Positions 14,391 through 22,477 of a stretch of 32,563 bases of DNA are shown in pieces. The translations under genes and the position numbers were made by a program. The stretch lies in contig DYCR01000025.1 in NCBI GenBank assembly GCA_019418025.1, positions 1 to 32,563 of the forward strand, given 5' to 3'. Under the pieces are notes generated by a model that was not told where the DNA came from, did not search any database, and worked only from the letters and a program-made list of their open reading frames with translations. Origin of the DNA: Clostridiales bacterium (GTDB lineage: Bacteria > Bacillota > Clostridia > Oscillospirales > Oscillospiraceae). Within the stretch, counting starts at the first letter, position 1; each line of letters starts with the position of its first letter.

Positions 14391-15362
14391 ATGAAAACGA
14401 CCATGAAACCTTATCTCAGGGTCCTTGCTTTTTTTGCGGGACTGCTGATGCTGTTTGTACTTACATCATATATTTTTATTCCAAAAAACAATTCAGAGGA
14501 AGCCGGAATGGACGAAGCCAGAGCCAACGGCTTTCTGGGCGAGCCGGATGACACACTGGACGTGCTGATCGTGGGCGACAGCCTGACCTACTGCTCGTTT
14601 TCGCCCATGCTGATGTGGCAGGATTACGGCTTCACCTCCTACGTGGCAGGCACCAGTGCCCAGCCCGTTTACGAATCGGTGCTGTTCATTGAAAAGGCCC
14701 TGCGCACCCAGAAGCCCTCGGCGGTGATCCTAGAGACCAACACCATCTTCCGTGAGACGACCACCCGGAACTATATTGCCTCCAAGGTGAAGGACCTGCT
14801 GCCGTTGTTTCACTACCATGATCGGTGGAAGGGCATGACCTTACAGGACTTTGGCGGCGGCATCGACTATACATGGACAGACGATCTGAAGGGGTTCCGC
14901 TACAAGACGGGGATCGATGCCGGCACGAATCTTGACTATATGGCATATTCCGAGGAAAAAGCCCCCATTCCGAAGTCCAGTATGCTGAGCCTTCAGGACA
15001 TTCTGAAGCTGTGTGAGGAATATGACGTGCCGCTGATGTTGGTCAGCGCGCCCTGCATGAAGTACTGGACCTACCCGAAGCACAACACGATGCAGGCCTT
15101 TGCCGATGAGCATGGGCTGGTGTATCTGGATCTGAACCTGCTGACGGATGAATTCGGCTTGGACTGGTCGGTGGATACCTTGGACAAGGGTGACCATCTG
15201 AATTATCAGGGAGCAAGCAAGCTCTCTGCTTATTTTGGGAAATATTTGCAGGAGAAGCTGGGGCTGCCCGACCATCGGGAAGATCTGCGCTATGCGCCGT
15301 GGAACGATGCACTGGTGCGCTATCAGGACCTTGTCAGCAAGCCTGCTCAGGAAAACGGATAA
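14391..15362 (+). CDS. membrane-anchored SGNH/GDSL-hydrolase-like protein (DltD-like fold)
   Basis: A 323-aa protein. An N-terminal membrane anchor (residues about 8-29) places the catalytic domain outside the cell. Gly62-Asp63-Ser64 in LIVGDSLTYCSF is the block I nucleophile motif, and KPSAVILETNTIF matches the strand holding a later block. KGDHLNYQGASKL near residue 269 gives the catalytic His, with Asp265 or Asp268 as acid partner. Relatives act as esterases or acyltransferases on cell-wall polymers or polysaccharides (DltD, AlgX-like). No dlt genes or acyltransferases are adjacent, so the substrate is open. It is a single-gene unit with its own promoter and terminator. Confidence 0.75.
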   Translation: MKTTMKPYLRVLAFFAGLLMLFVLTSYIFIPKNNSEEAGMDEARANGFLGEPDDTLDVLIVGDSLTYCSFSPMLMWQDYGFTSYVAGTSAQPVYESVLFIEKALRTQKPSAVILETNTIFRETTTRNYIASKVKDLLPLFHYHDRWKGMTLQDFGGGIDYTWTDDLKGFRYKTGIDAGTNLDYMAYSEEKAPIPKSSMLSLQDILKLCEEYDVPLMLVSAPCMKYWTYPKHNTMQAFADEHGLVYLDLNLLTDEFGLDWSVDTLDKGDHLNYQGASKLSAYFGKYLQEKLGLPDHREDLRYAPWNDALVRYQDLVSKPAQENG

Positions 15363-15366
15363 AGCA

Positions 15367-15408
15367 CGCCCCCATGGAGGATATCTCCATGGGGGCGCGG
15401 TGTTTTTT
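15367..15408 (+). terminator. Rho-independent terminator
   Basis: A perfect 13-bp stem CGCCCCCATGGAG (15367-15379) with CTCCATGGGGGCG (15385-15397), a 5-nt loop, then CGGTG and a T run. It separates this gene from the convergent pyrophosphatase gene. The minus-strand side has no T run. Confidence 0.85.
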
Positions 15409-15410
15409 GT

Positions 15411-17024
15411 TTAACCCCACAGGGCGGAAAGACTGGGGATCACTTGCTTTTTCCGGCTCATGACCCGGGGGAGGAAGGCCGTGTGGTCCTTGGGGGTGAC
15501 GCTGAAGGCCTGACTGATGACCTCGTCATCACCCACAAACAGGATCTGGGTGCCTTCCAGAAGTACGTCGGTCAGCATCAGGATGACCATGGAAAAATCC
15601 TTTTCCTGAGCGACCTTGCGCATTTCTGTCAGGAATTCTTCCTTTCTGGTCAGGATGGCAGGAGAGTCCACGCAGGTGATCTGGGCAACAGCCAGATTGT
15701 AGCCTGCAATGTGGAACTCTTTGTAGTCGGTAAAGAGCAGATCTCTCGGGCTTTTGGAGATCTGATTGGCAGAGAAGATCTCCTTGCCAAGCTCGTCCAG
15801 TGACACATTGGCGATGCGTGCCATGCGCTCGGCCATCCGCTTGTCCTTTTCGGTGCAGGTGGGGGACTTGAACATGACGGTATCGGATACGATGGCTGCC
15901 GCCATCATGCCCGCCATTTTCTCCGAGGGCATCAGCCCGCGCTCCTGAAACATGCCTGCGATGATGGTGTTGGTGGAGCCGACAGGCTCGTTGCGGACAT
16001 AGATGGGATTGCCCGTCTGGATATCGGCAAGGCGGTGGTGATCGATGATCTCCAAAATTTCCGCCTCCTCCAGACCGGGTACGGACTGGGCCGCCTCGTT
16101 GTGGTCAACAAGGACCACACGCTTGCGCCGGGGGCGCAGCAGATGCTGACGGGTGAGGATGCCGACCACATGCTCGTCGTTGTCGAGGATGGGGTAGCAG
16201 TGGGCATGGTGCTTCAGCACCTGCTCCCGGACATCGTCCACCCGATCCTCCAGATGGAAGCAGGTCAGATCCTTTGTCTGACACACACGGCTGACCGGCT
16301 CGGACTGGAAAATCAGCCGCAGCGCCCGATAAGCGTCGTAAGGGGTGACGATGATGTTGGTTGAGCTTTCGGTTTGGCGCAGATCGTCTGTGATCTCTGC
16401 CTGACAAAGGATCAGACAGTTGACGTTCAGATTCAGCGCCCGCTGGATCATATCGGGCTGATTTCCGCAGACCACGATGGATTCTTTCTTGTGGAACAGC
16501 AGATTTTCCCGACTCTGGGGCAGGGCGATGGTCACCTCGCCGGAGACCATGTCGCTGTCGATGCCTGCATCGTGCAGGAGCTTGCCCTCCAGAACCGAGA
16601 GCAGATTGAAGATGGGGACCGGACGCAGGTAGGCACTGGATACCAGCTCCATGTTATAGCTTGCCACGTCGTCCAGTGACAGCATGCCGTACAGGGTGCC
16701 GTCCTCATTGGCGACAGCCACGGAGGAAACGTTCCTGTTTTCCTGCAGCACCGTCCATGCTCTGCCCACGGTCACACCGGCGGACAGAACAGGCGGGGTT
16801 TCATAAGCCAGATCCTTGACCTGGGTGTACATGTTGAAAATTCGTTTGGGAGGCTGAAAGCCAAACCGGTTCAGCACCAGCTGTGTTTCATCAGAAACAT
16901 GCCCGAGACAGGCCGGCTCATATTCGCGATCGCCCAGAGCATTGCGCAGTGCCGCATATGCCATTGCCGATACGATGGAATCGGTATCTGGGTTACGGTG
17001 ACCAGTTACGTAAATTGGATCCAT
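15411..17024 (-). CDS. ppaC: CBS-domain manganese-dependent inorganic pyrophosphatase (family II)
   Basis: A 537-aa enzyme that hydrolyses pyrophosphate to phosphate in the cytoplasm, pulling biosynthetic reactions forward. The N-terminal DHH catalytic part has GHRNPDTDS (His9, Asp13, Asp15), and further metal ligands appear in VLVDHNE and IIDHHRL. Between them (about 65-300) lies the regulatory insert of two CBS domains flanking a DRTGG-like domain, typical of clostridial CBS-PPases controlled by adenine nucleotides. The DHHA2 part closes with SRKKQVIP. The start has AGGAGA 6 bases upstream. The gene follows asparaginase by 28 bp and shares its transcript. Confidence 0.92.
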   Translation of the reverse strand: MDPIYVTGHRNPDTDSIVSAMAYAALRNALGDREYEPACLGHVSDETQLVLNRFGFQPPKRIFNMYTQVKDLAYETPPVLSAGVTVGRAWTVLQENRNVSSVAVANEDGTLYGMLSLDDVASYNMELVSSAYLRPVPIFNLLSVLEGKLLHDAGIDSDMVSGEVTIALPQSRENLLFHKKESIVVCGNQPDMIQRALNLNVNCLILCQAEITDDLRQTESSTNIIVTPYDAYRALRLIFQSEPVSRVCQTKDLTCFHLEDRVDDVREQVLKHHAHCYPILDNDEHVVGILTRQHLLRPRRKRVVLVDHNEAAQSVPGLEEAEILEIIDHHRLADIQTGNPIYVRNEPVGSTNTIIAGMFQERGLMPSEKMAGMMAAAIVSDTVMFKSPTCTEKDKRMAERMARIANVSLDELGKEIFSANQISKSPRDLLFTDYKEFHIAGYNLAVAQITCVDSPAILTRKEEFLTEMRKVAQEKDFSMVILMLTDVLLEGTQILFVGDDEVISQAFSVTPKDHTAFLPRVMSRKKQVIPSLSALWG

Positions 17025-17052
17025 GGGTGATCTCCTCTCATCATGAAATTTA

Positions 17053-18048
17053 CTATGCGGTGACCTCTCCTGCCAGATTTCGACGGAACAGCTGTTCGAT
17101 TTCTTTTTGACTCATCCCCTGACCCAGTGCCCACATCAGCTTTGTCATGGCGGCTTCCGAGGTCATATCGCGGCCTTGGATCACGCCCAGCTCCAGAAGC
17201 TTCTTGCCGACCTGATACACCTGAAGGTCGGAAGAGTCATACAGGCATTGGGTGGTGACCACTACGCTGATGCCCCGGGCCACGGCATTCTGGATGCCTT
17301 CAAGCCCCTGATTCAGGAAATTCATGCCCCCAAGACCGAAGGCCTCGATCACAATGCCCTTGTAGCCCATGTCTGCCAGCATCCCGAAGATGCCCGGGTC
17401 CAGCCCCGGGGTCAGTTTCAGCAGAAATACGTTGGTGCTGATATCGGTTTTCAGCATAGGCCAGCCGCTCATGGGGGGCAGGCCGTCGGGATTGACGACG
17501 AGGCCCAGATTGCTGACCTGAGCGGCATAGCGGGCGTTGACGCTCTCAAAGGCCGAGAAGCCGGAGGCACGGACCTTGACGGCGCGGCAGCCCAGCATGA
17601 CCTTTCGGTCAAAGGCCAGATACACACCGGGATTGCCGGTGGCAGCCATGGCAAAGGCCGTGCGCAGATTGTCGGGGCCGTCTGACAATACATCTGCCAG
17701 AGGCAGCTGAGAGCCTGTCAGCACGATGGGGCGGTCGATCCCCGGCAGCATGTAAGTCAGCGCCGAGGCGGTGTAGGCCATGGTGTCTGTTCCGTGAGAA
17801 ATGACGACACCGTCATAATCCAGTCTGCATTCATACACCCTGCGGGCGATCTGCTGCCACTCGGCAGGGCGGATATTGGAAGAATCCAGACACATGAGAT
17901 CTTCCACGGTGATGTTGAAATAGCTGCGAAGCTGATTGAGCTGACGTTCCATCACATCAGACCGGTGGGGCTCCAGTCCCTCGCCGCCGGGCAAGGATGC
18001 AATGGTGCCGCCGGTGGTCAGCAGCAGGATATGTTTGATCGTTTCCAT
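17053..18048 (-). CDS. ansA: L-asparaginase, type I (cytoplasmic)
   Basis: A 331-aa enzyme converting L-asparagine to aspartate and ammonia. It has the first catalytic Thr in TTGGTIASLPGG (Thr15) and the second motif SHGTDTMAYTA (Thr87-Asp88), then VLTGSQLPL and FESVNARY, which are typical of type I AnsA enzymes. There is no signal peptide. The start has GGAGGT 5 bases upstream. It is the first gene of a two-gene operon with the pyrophosphatase and is transcribed divergently from galE. Glu-tRNAGln amidotransferase subunit D is related but has a different N-terminal domain, so it is excluded. Confidence 0.92.
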   Translation of the reverse strand: METIKHILLLTTGGTIASLPGGEGLEPHRSDVMERQLNQLRSYFNITVEDLMCLDSSNIRPAEWQQIARRVYECRLDYDGVVISHGTDTMAYTASALTYMLPGIDRPIVLTGSQLPLADVLSDGPDNLRTAFAMAATGNPGVYLAFDRKVMLGCRAVKVRASGFSAFESVNARYAAQVSNLGLVVNPDGLPPMSGWPMLKTDISTNVFLLKLTPGLDPGIFGMLADMGYKGIVIEAFGLGGMNFLNQGLEGIQNAVARGISVVVTTQCLYDSSDLQVYQVGKKLLELGVIQGRDMTSEAAMTKLMWALGQGMSQKEIEQLFRRNLAGEVTA

Positions 18049-18077
18049 GGTAGACCTCCATGCTTTTAGATAGGGGT

Positions 18078-18106
18078 ATTATAACCTTTTGCACTGATAA
18101 TAGCAA
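18078..18106 (-). promoter_or_regulatory. promoter of the ansA-ppaC operon
   Basis: On the minus strand TTGCTA (complement of 18101-18106), a 17-bp spacer and TATAAT (complement of 18078-18083). Confidence 0.7.
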
Positions 18107-18137
18107 GAAAAATGTTTATTCCGATACATGTACCCGG

Positions 18138-18166
18138 TTGAAATTACGGCGTGGATGCGATACAAT
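18138..18166 (+). promoter_or_regulatory. promoter of galE
   Basis: TTGAAA (18138-18143), a 17-bp spacer and TACAAT (18161-18166). An AGGAGG-type site stands just before ATG 18215. Confidence 0.7.
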
Positions 18167-18214
18167 TATCACAGATCATTAAGGGCAATGCCCGAATAAA
18201 CAGGAGGCTGTACT

Positions 18215-19231
18215 ATGAATGTATTGGTCACCGGCGGTGCCGGCTATATTGGTTCTCACACCTGTCTGGAGCTGCTCAACAGTGGCTATGATGTCATTAT
18301 CGTTGACAACCTGTGCAATTCCAACCCCAAGAGCATGGAGCGGGTCAAGGCGCTGGCCGGCCGGGATATGAAGTTTTACGAGGGCGATGTCCGGGATGAG
18401 GAGCTGATGCGCAGGATCTTCACCGAAAATGAGATCGACTGTGTCATCCATTTCGCCGGTCTGAAGGCCGTGGGCGAATCCGTGGCAAAGCCTCTGGAGT
18501 ACTATGACAACAACCTGAATTCATCTTTGGTTCTGACCAAGGTCATGCGTGAGTTCAAAAAGCAGAATCTGATCTTCTCCTCTTCTGCAACCGTCTACAC
18601 CGCAGACAACGAGATGCCCCTGCGTGAAACCAGCCGCACTGGCTACTGCACCAATCCCTACGGCTGGTCAAAGTACATGTCCGAGCAGATCTTCTCGGCG
18701 CTTGCCCATGCAGACGAGAATTGGAGCATCTGCCTGCTGCGCTACTTCAACCCCATCGGTGCCCATGAGAGCGGCCTGATCGGTGAAGATCCCAGAGGCA
18801 TTCCCAACAACCTGATGCCCTACATCACGCAGGTCGCCATCGGCCGTCGGGAGCGCCTGAGCGTTTACGGCAACGACTATGATACCCATGACGGCACCGG
18901 CGTCCGTGACTATATCCATGTTGTGGATCTGGCTAAGGGCCACGTGGCAGCCGTGAAGTATGTCACCGAGCATAAGGGCTGCGAGGTGTTCAATCTGGGC
19001 ACCGGCACCGGATACAGCGTTCTTGACATGGTTCATGCCTTTGAGGAGGCCAACGGTGTCAAGGTCCCCTATGTGATCGCTGACCGCCGCCCCGGCGATA
19101 TTGCCACCTGCTATGCAGATCCCGCCAAGAGCGCCGAGGAGCTGGGCTGGAGAGCAGGGAAAACCCTGCAGGATATGTGCCGTGACTCTTGGAACTGGCA
19201 GTCCAAGAACCCTCAGGGCTACGGCGAATAA
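18215..19231 (+). CDS. galE: UDP-glucose 4-epimerase
   Basis: A 338-aa short-chain dehydrogenase/reductase-type enzyme interconverting UDP-glucose and UDP-galactose, for galactose use and for supplying UDP-galactose to cell-surface glycans. It has the NAD site VTGGAGYIGSHT, the VIHFAGLKAVGES strand, the catalytic Ser in FSSSATVY and the Tyr/Lys pair in NPYGWSKYMSEQ, plus the GalE-type RYFNPIGAHESGLIGEDP segment and a C-terminal RRPGDIATCYADP. Length is normal. No other Leloir genes are nearby. It is monocistronic, with its terminator displaced by repeat copy C. Confidence 0.93.
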   Translation: MNVLVTGGAGYIGSHTCLELLNSGYDVIIVDNLCNSNPKSMERVKALAGRDMKFYEGDVRDEELMRRIFTENEIDCVIHFAGLKAVGESVAKPLEYYDNNLNSSLVLTKVMREFKKQNLIFSSSATVYTADNEMPLRETSRTGYCTNPYGWSKYMSEQIFSALAHADENWSICLLRYFNPIGAHESGLIGEDPRGIPNNLMPYITQVAIGRRERLSVYGNDYDTHDGTGVRDYIHVVDLAKGHVAAVKYVTEHKGCEVFNLGTGTGYSVLDMVHAFEEANGVKVPYVIADRRPGDIATCYADPAKSAEELGWRAGKTLQDMCRDSWNWQSKNPQGYGE

Positions 19232-19242
19232 GAAAATATGCT

Positions 19243-19443
19243 GAGACTGCCCGAAACCCCTTTTTGGGATTTCGGGCAATTTTTTGCAGCCTGACCCGCG
19301 CAGAATTTGCCCGTCGTTGACGGGGAAATTCCACACTCTCAGGCTGAGCAGTATTTTCCCCGAGGTACACGCCCCCGTGGAAAATGACTTTTACTTTATT
19401 TTCCGCTGAAGCGGAAAACTCTGTGAGACTATTTGACACCCTG
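19243..19443 (+). repeat. structured ~200-bp repeat, copy C
   Basis: It begins 11 bp after the galE stop and is in the same orientation as copy B. It starts GAGACTG and ends GACACCCTG. Hairpin 1 arms are GCCCGAAA/TTTCGGGC. Hairpin 2 is ATTTGCCCGTC/GACGGGGAAAT, with one mismatch. Hairpin 4 is TTTTCCGCT/AGCGGAAAA, where a G-C pair of copy B has become T-A on both arms. A terminator follows directly, but unlike copies A and B no duplicate hairpin lies on the left. Confidence 0.88.
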
Positions 19444-19444
19444 C

Positions 19445-19475
19445 GCCCCCAACAGCTTGGCTGTTGGGGGCTTTT
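19445..19475 (+). terminator. Rho-independent terminator after galE and repeat C
   Basis: A perfect 12-bp stem GCCCCCAACAGC (19445-19456) with GCTGTTGGGGGC (19460-19471), a 3-nt loop and TTTT. Confidence 0.85.
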
Positions 19476-19494
19476 GCATGTCGAAACAAGAAAA

Positions 19495-19523
19495 TTGCAT
19501 TTTGACAGGGAATATGGTATGAT
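19495..19523 (+). promoter_or_regulatory. promoter of the XRE-led seven-gene operon
   Basis: TTGCAT (19495-19500), a 17-bp spacer and TATGAT (19518-19523) with an extended -10 TG. The more consensus-like TTGACA at 19502-19507 is only 10 bp from this -10 and cannot pair with it. Confidence 0.6.
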
Positions 19524-19559
19524 TGGTAAAAGTATATCCTCACGAAAACGGAGGCAATT

Positions 19560-20198
19560 ATGACAAATGAAGAATTAAAATCTCAGGTCGGCAGCAACAT
19601 TGCCAGACTTCGCCGAGAGGCGGGGCTTACGCAGGCCGACCTTGCCGAAAAACTGAATTATTCGGATAAAGCCGTCTCTAAATGGGAGCGGGCAGAGTCG
19701 ATGCCGGATCTGCTGACACTGGTGCAGTTGGCGGAGCTGTTCGGGACGAACGTCAATCAGCTGATCGGGCCGGAGGCTTCTGACAGCAGTGAGACACCGG
19801 AATCCGTCGACGGATCTCCCAAAGCCACCGCCAGACCCAAACGGATCGCCGATAAAGGGATCATTCAAAAGCTCTGCACCATTTTGGTGTGGTTTGTGGC
19901 GTTGTTTGTCTACACCATGCTGGATTCTTTCGATGTTCCCCACAGCTGGACGACCTTTGCCTTTGCGATCCCGGTCAACGCCATCGTGCTGCTGAGCCTG
20001 CGCTCGGCGTGGGGGCTGTACAACTGGAACAAGGCGCTGATCTCTGCCATTATGTGGGGGTGTCTGCTGTGTATTTTCCTGATGTTCCAGCTGACGATTC
20101 AGGCAAATCTCTGGAGGATCTTCCTGCTGGGCCTTTTGGGTCAGGTGGGGATCGAGTTTCTGTTCCGGATGTTCCCTCCGGTGAATGAGGAGAAATGA
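19560..20198 (+). CDS. XRE-family regulator with C-terminal membrane domain
   Basis: A 212-aa protein. Residues about 8-65 are a Cro/CI-type helix-turn-helix (IARLRREAGLTQADLAEKL, then DKAVSKWERAESMPDLLTL). A Ser/Pro-rich linker follows, and then four likely membrane helices (about 105-205) containing CTILVWFVALFVYTML and LISAIMWGCLLCIFLMFQL. Such membrane-tethered XRE proteins are common in Clostridia and may sense envelope signals; the target is unknown. It heads an operon in which the next start lies 4 bp after its stop, so it may autoregulate the unit. Confidence 0.85.
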   Translation: MTNEELKSQVGSNIARLRREAGLTQADLAEKLNYSDKAVSKWERAESMPDLLTLVQLAELFGTNVNQLIGPEASDSSETPESVDGSPKATARPKRIADKGIIQKLCTILVWFVALFVYTMLDSFDVPHSWTTFAFAIPVNAIVLLSLRSAWGLYNWNKALISAIMWGCLLCIFLMFQLTIQANLWRIFLLGLLGQVGIEFLFRMFPPVNEEK

Positions 20199-20202
20199 GG
20201 GT

Positions 20203-20769
20203 ATGGAAAAATCAGATATTCGGGCCATGATCCGCAGAAAAAAGCGAGCCATGACCGATGAACAGATCGAAAAAGCCAGTGGGGAGCTGGGGCGGCTGCT
20301 TCGGGAAAGCTCCCTTTACCGGAATGCCAAGACCGTCTACGGCTATCTGCCTTATAATCAGGAGGTTCGGACCACGGACATGCTGATGCAGGCGATTGAG
20401 GACGGAAAGCGTGTGGCGGTCCCAAAGGTTTTCGGCGACACCATGCGATTTATCTATCTGGATGATCTGACGCAGACCGCACCCGGCTATGCAGGGATCC
20501 CCGAGCCTATCGCTGACGGTCCGGTGGCGGATGAGCCGGATGCCCTTGTGCTGGTGCCGGGGCTTGCCTTTGATCGGGAGGGCCATCGCATTGGCTACGG
20601 GGGTGGGTTTTATGACAGGTTTTTGGCAGAGCAGCCGGACCATCCCACCGTGGCGCTGTGCTATGGGTTTCAGGTGCTTGAGCATCTAAAGACAGAGCCG
20701 TTCGACATCCCTGTGGATCAAGTGATTTGGACAGACACAGAACAGGAGGCATCGGAATGTACATTGTAA
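20203..20769 (+). CDS. 5-formyltetrahydrofolate cyclo-ligase
   Basis: A 188-aa enzyme that uses ATP to convert 5-formyl-THF into 5,10-methenyl-THF, returning folate to one-carbon metabolism. I use ATG 20203, with AGGAG about 10 bases upstream; an ATG at 20185 lies inside the preceding gene. Family motifs are the basic N-terminal helix MIRRKKRAMTDEQ, YLPYNQEVRT, a VLVPGLAFDREGHRIGYG stretch and the nucleotide site GYGGGFYDRFL. Its end overlaps the next gene by 13 bp. The gene is often called yqgN, fau or ygfA in other bacteria. Confidence 0.92.
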   Translation: MEKSDIRAMIRRKKRAMTDEQIEKASGELGRLLRESSLYRNAKTVYGYLPYNQEVRTTDMLMQAIEDGKRVAVPKVFGDTMRFIYLDDLTQTAPGYAGIPEPIADGPVADEPDALVLVPGLAFDREGHRIGYGGGFYDRFLAEQPDHPTVALCYGFQVLEHLKTEPFDIPVDQVIWTDTEQEASECTL

Positions 20770-21323
20770 TCGTTGCAGCACTGACATTTGCTGTCATGTT
20801 CGGCTTGGATAAGCTGTTTACCAAGCTGTTTCGGGGAAAGCAGCAGCACAGATCCGGCCTTGCGGTCAAGCTGCCCAAGCGCTATGCCATTGCGGGGCTT
20901 CTTCTGGGACTGCTGGGCGTGCTGATCCTGATCCAGCTGTTTAACGGATTCCGTCCCCTCATACTGGTGGTGGGTATCCTGCTTCTGGTGATGTGCGCCG
21001 GACTGGAGGCGTACTATCTGGGCTTTGGCATCTACTATGATGAGGAAAGCTTTCTTTATTCCACCTTTGGCAGGCGCTCTGTCACATACCGCTATGCAGA
21101 CATCGAAGCGCAGCAGCTCTATGTCACCACAGGGGGCGGCATATTGGTGGATCTTTATATGAGCGATGGCAAAAGCGTGGGCCTGCAATCGACGATGCAG
21201 GGCGCTTATGAGTTTTTGGACAAGGCCTGTCACGCTCGATTCCGACAGCTGGGGATCAACAGCGCGGAATGTCCGTGGTTTAACGAAGGGGAATCCTGTT
21301 GGTTCCCGCCGAAAGAGGATTGA
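20757..21323 (+). CDS. membrane protein with three N-terminal helices, unknown function
   Basis: A 188-aa protein from ATG 20757, which has AGGAGG 7 bases upstream; a TTG at 20727 is less likely. Membrane segments lie at about residues 1-20, 43-65 and 69-92. A soluble C-terminal domain (about 93-188) includes IYYDEESFLYSTFGRRSVTY and looks beta-rich, perhaps PH-like. I do not recognise a named family. It is translated from within the end of the cyclo-ligase gene and its stop abuts the next ATG. Confidence 0.75.
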   Translation: MYIVIVAALTFAVMFGLDKLFTKLFRGKQQHRSGLAVKLPKRYAIAGLLLGLLGVLILIQLFNGFRPLILVVGILLLVMCAGLEAYYLGFGIYYDEESFLYSTFGRRSVTYRYADIEAQQLYVTTGGGILVDLYMSDGKSVGLQSTMQGAYEFLDKACHARFRQLGINSAECPWFNEGESCWFPPKED

Positions 21324-21956
21324 ATGATGCATATACCATCCGTGGAAACGACCCAGATCGAGCTGCTGACCTTTTCTGATGCTCTGGCCGCAGCCAATAC
21401 CCCAAGCGATACATACGATATCGGAAAGTGGCTTTATGCCCCCAATTTTTACTCGGAATATCGTTATATTCTGGGCACAAGAGGGAAAAATCCCCTGATC
21501 TGTGTGGGGATCAACCCCTCCACCGCCAAGCCGGACGCTCTGGACAACACCCTGAAGTCCGTGGAGCGGATCGCTCTGGGCAATGGGTTTGACTCCTTTT
21601 TGATGTTCAACGTGTACGCACAGCGGGCGACCAAGCCCGATGATATGGAGCGCACCTGCAATCAGGCCCTGCACAGGGAAAATATGGAGGCCTTCCGCTA
21701 TCTGCTTTCCATCGGAGAGCATCCGGCGGTCTGGGCGGCTTGGGGTGCGATCATCGAAAAACGGGGATATCTGTCTGACTGCGTGGCGGATATGCTGGCC
21801 ATCAGCCGGGATTACGACGCCCGGTGGTACTGCGCCGGCGCTGTCAGCAAGAAAGGCCACCCCCATCACCCGCTGTATCTGCGCAAGGACGAAAAGCTGA
21901 AGCCCTTTGATACAGAGGGCTATCTACAATCTCAAATGGCAGGTGTAAAAGCATGA
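21324..21956 (+). CDS. DUF1643 family protein
   Basis: A 210-aa cytoplasmic protein. The DUF1643 blocks are clear: YRYILGTRG, LICVGINPSTAKPDALDNTLKSVER, GFDSFLMFNVYAQRATKPDDM, and a later AAWGAI...C-A-G-A segment with HPHHPLYLRKD at the end. The GxNPSTA motif and overall order resemble the uracil-DNA-glycosylase-like fold, but function is not established. The ATG abuts the upstream stop, and the stop overlaps the next gene by 4 bp (ATGA). Confidence 0.85.
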   Translation: MMHIPSVETTQIELLTFSDALAAANTPSDTYDIGKWLYAPNFYSEYRYILGTRGKNPLICVGINPSTAKPDALDNTLKSVERIALGNGFDSFLMFNVYAQRATKPDDMERTCNQALHRENMEAFRYLLSIGEHPAVWAAWGAIIEKRGYLSDCVADMLAISRDYDARWYCAGAVSKKGHPHHPLYLRKDEKLKPFDTEGYLQSQMAGVKA

Positions 21957-22477
21957 AATTACTGATCGCATCCGATATTCACGGCTCGGCCTATTACTGC
22001 GCAAAGCTTGTGGAGCAAATCGAAAAAGAACACCCCGATCGGATCGTCCTTCTGGGGGATCTGCTCTACCATGGTCCCAGAAACGATCTGCCCAGAGACT
22101 ATGCCCCCAAAAAGGTGATCCCTATGCTGTCTGAATACAAAGACCGGATCATTGCGGTTCGGGGAAACTGTGAAGCTGAGGTGGATCAGATGGTGCTGCC
22201 GTTTTCCTGTCTGGCAGATTATGCTCTGTTGGAGGCCGATGGCTGCACCATGTATCTGACCCACGGGCATCACGCAAGTCCTGAAAATCTGCCGCCCCTG
22301 CCGGTGGGCAGTGTTTTCCTGTCGGGACATACCCACATCAAGCGGGACGAGAGCATCGGGGGTATCCGCTGTCTGAATCCGGGCAGCGTGTCTATTCCGA
22401 AGGACGGCAGCCACAGCTGTCTTGTCTATGAAAACGGAGAATTTCGTTTTGTGATACTGGAGGACAAGGGGCTATGA
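21953..22477 (+). CDS. yfcE: YfcE/MJ0936-family metallophosphodiesterase
   Basis: A 174-aa enzyme of the calcineurin-like fold, cleaving phosphodiesters with two metal ions. All metal ligands are present: Asp8 and His10 (ASDIHG), Asp36 (LLGDLLYHGPRND), Asn72 (RGNCE), His104 (LTHGHH) and His126/His128 (SGHTH), followed by the typical LNPGSVSIPKDG end. The natural substrate is unknown. It overlaps both neighbours by ATGA, so translation is coupled within the operon. Confidence 0.92.
   Translation: MKLLIASDIHGSAYYCAKLVEQIEKEHPDRIVLLGDLLYHGPRNDLPRDYAPKKVIPMLSEYKDRIIAVRGNCEAEVDQMVLPFSCLADYALLEADGCTMYLTHGHHASPENLPPLPVGSVFLSGHTHIKRDESIGGIRCLNPGSVSIPKDGSHSCLVYENGEFRFVILEDKGL

Noticed and set aside
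19502..19523. TTGACA at 19502 as -35 for the XRE operon
   Set aside because: It is only 10 bp from TATGAT, and no good -10 lies 16-18 bp downstream; TTGCAT at 19495 has correct spacing.
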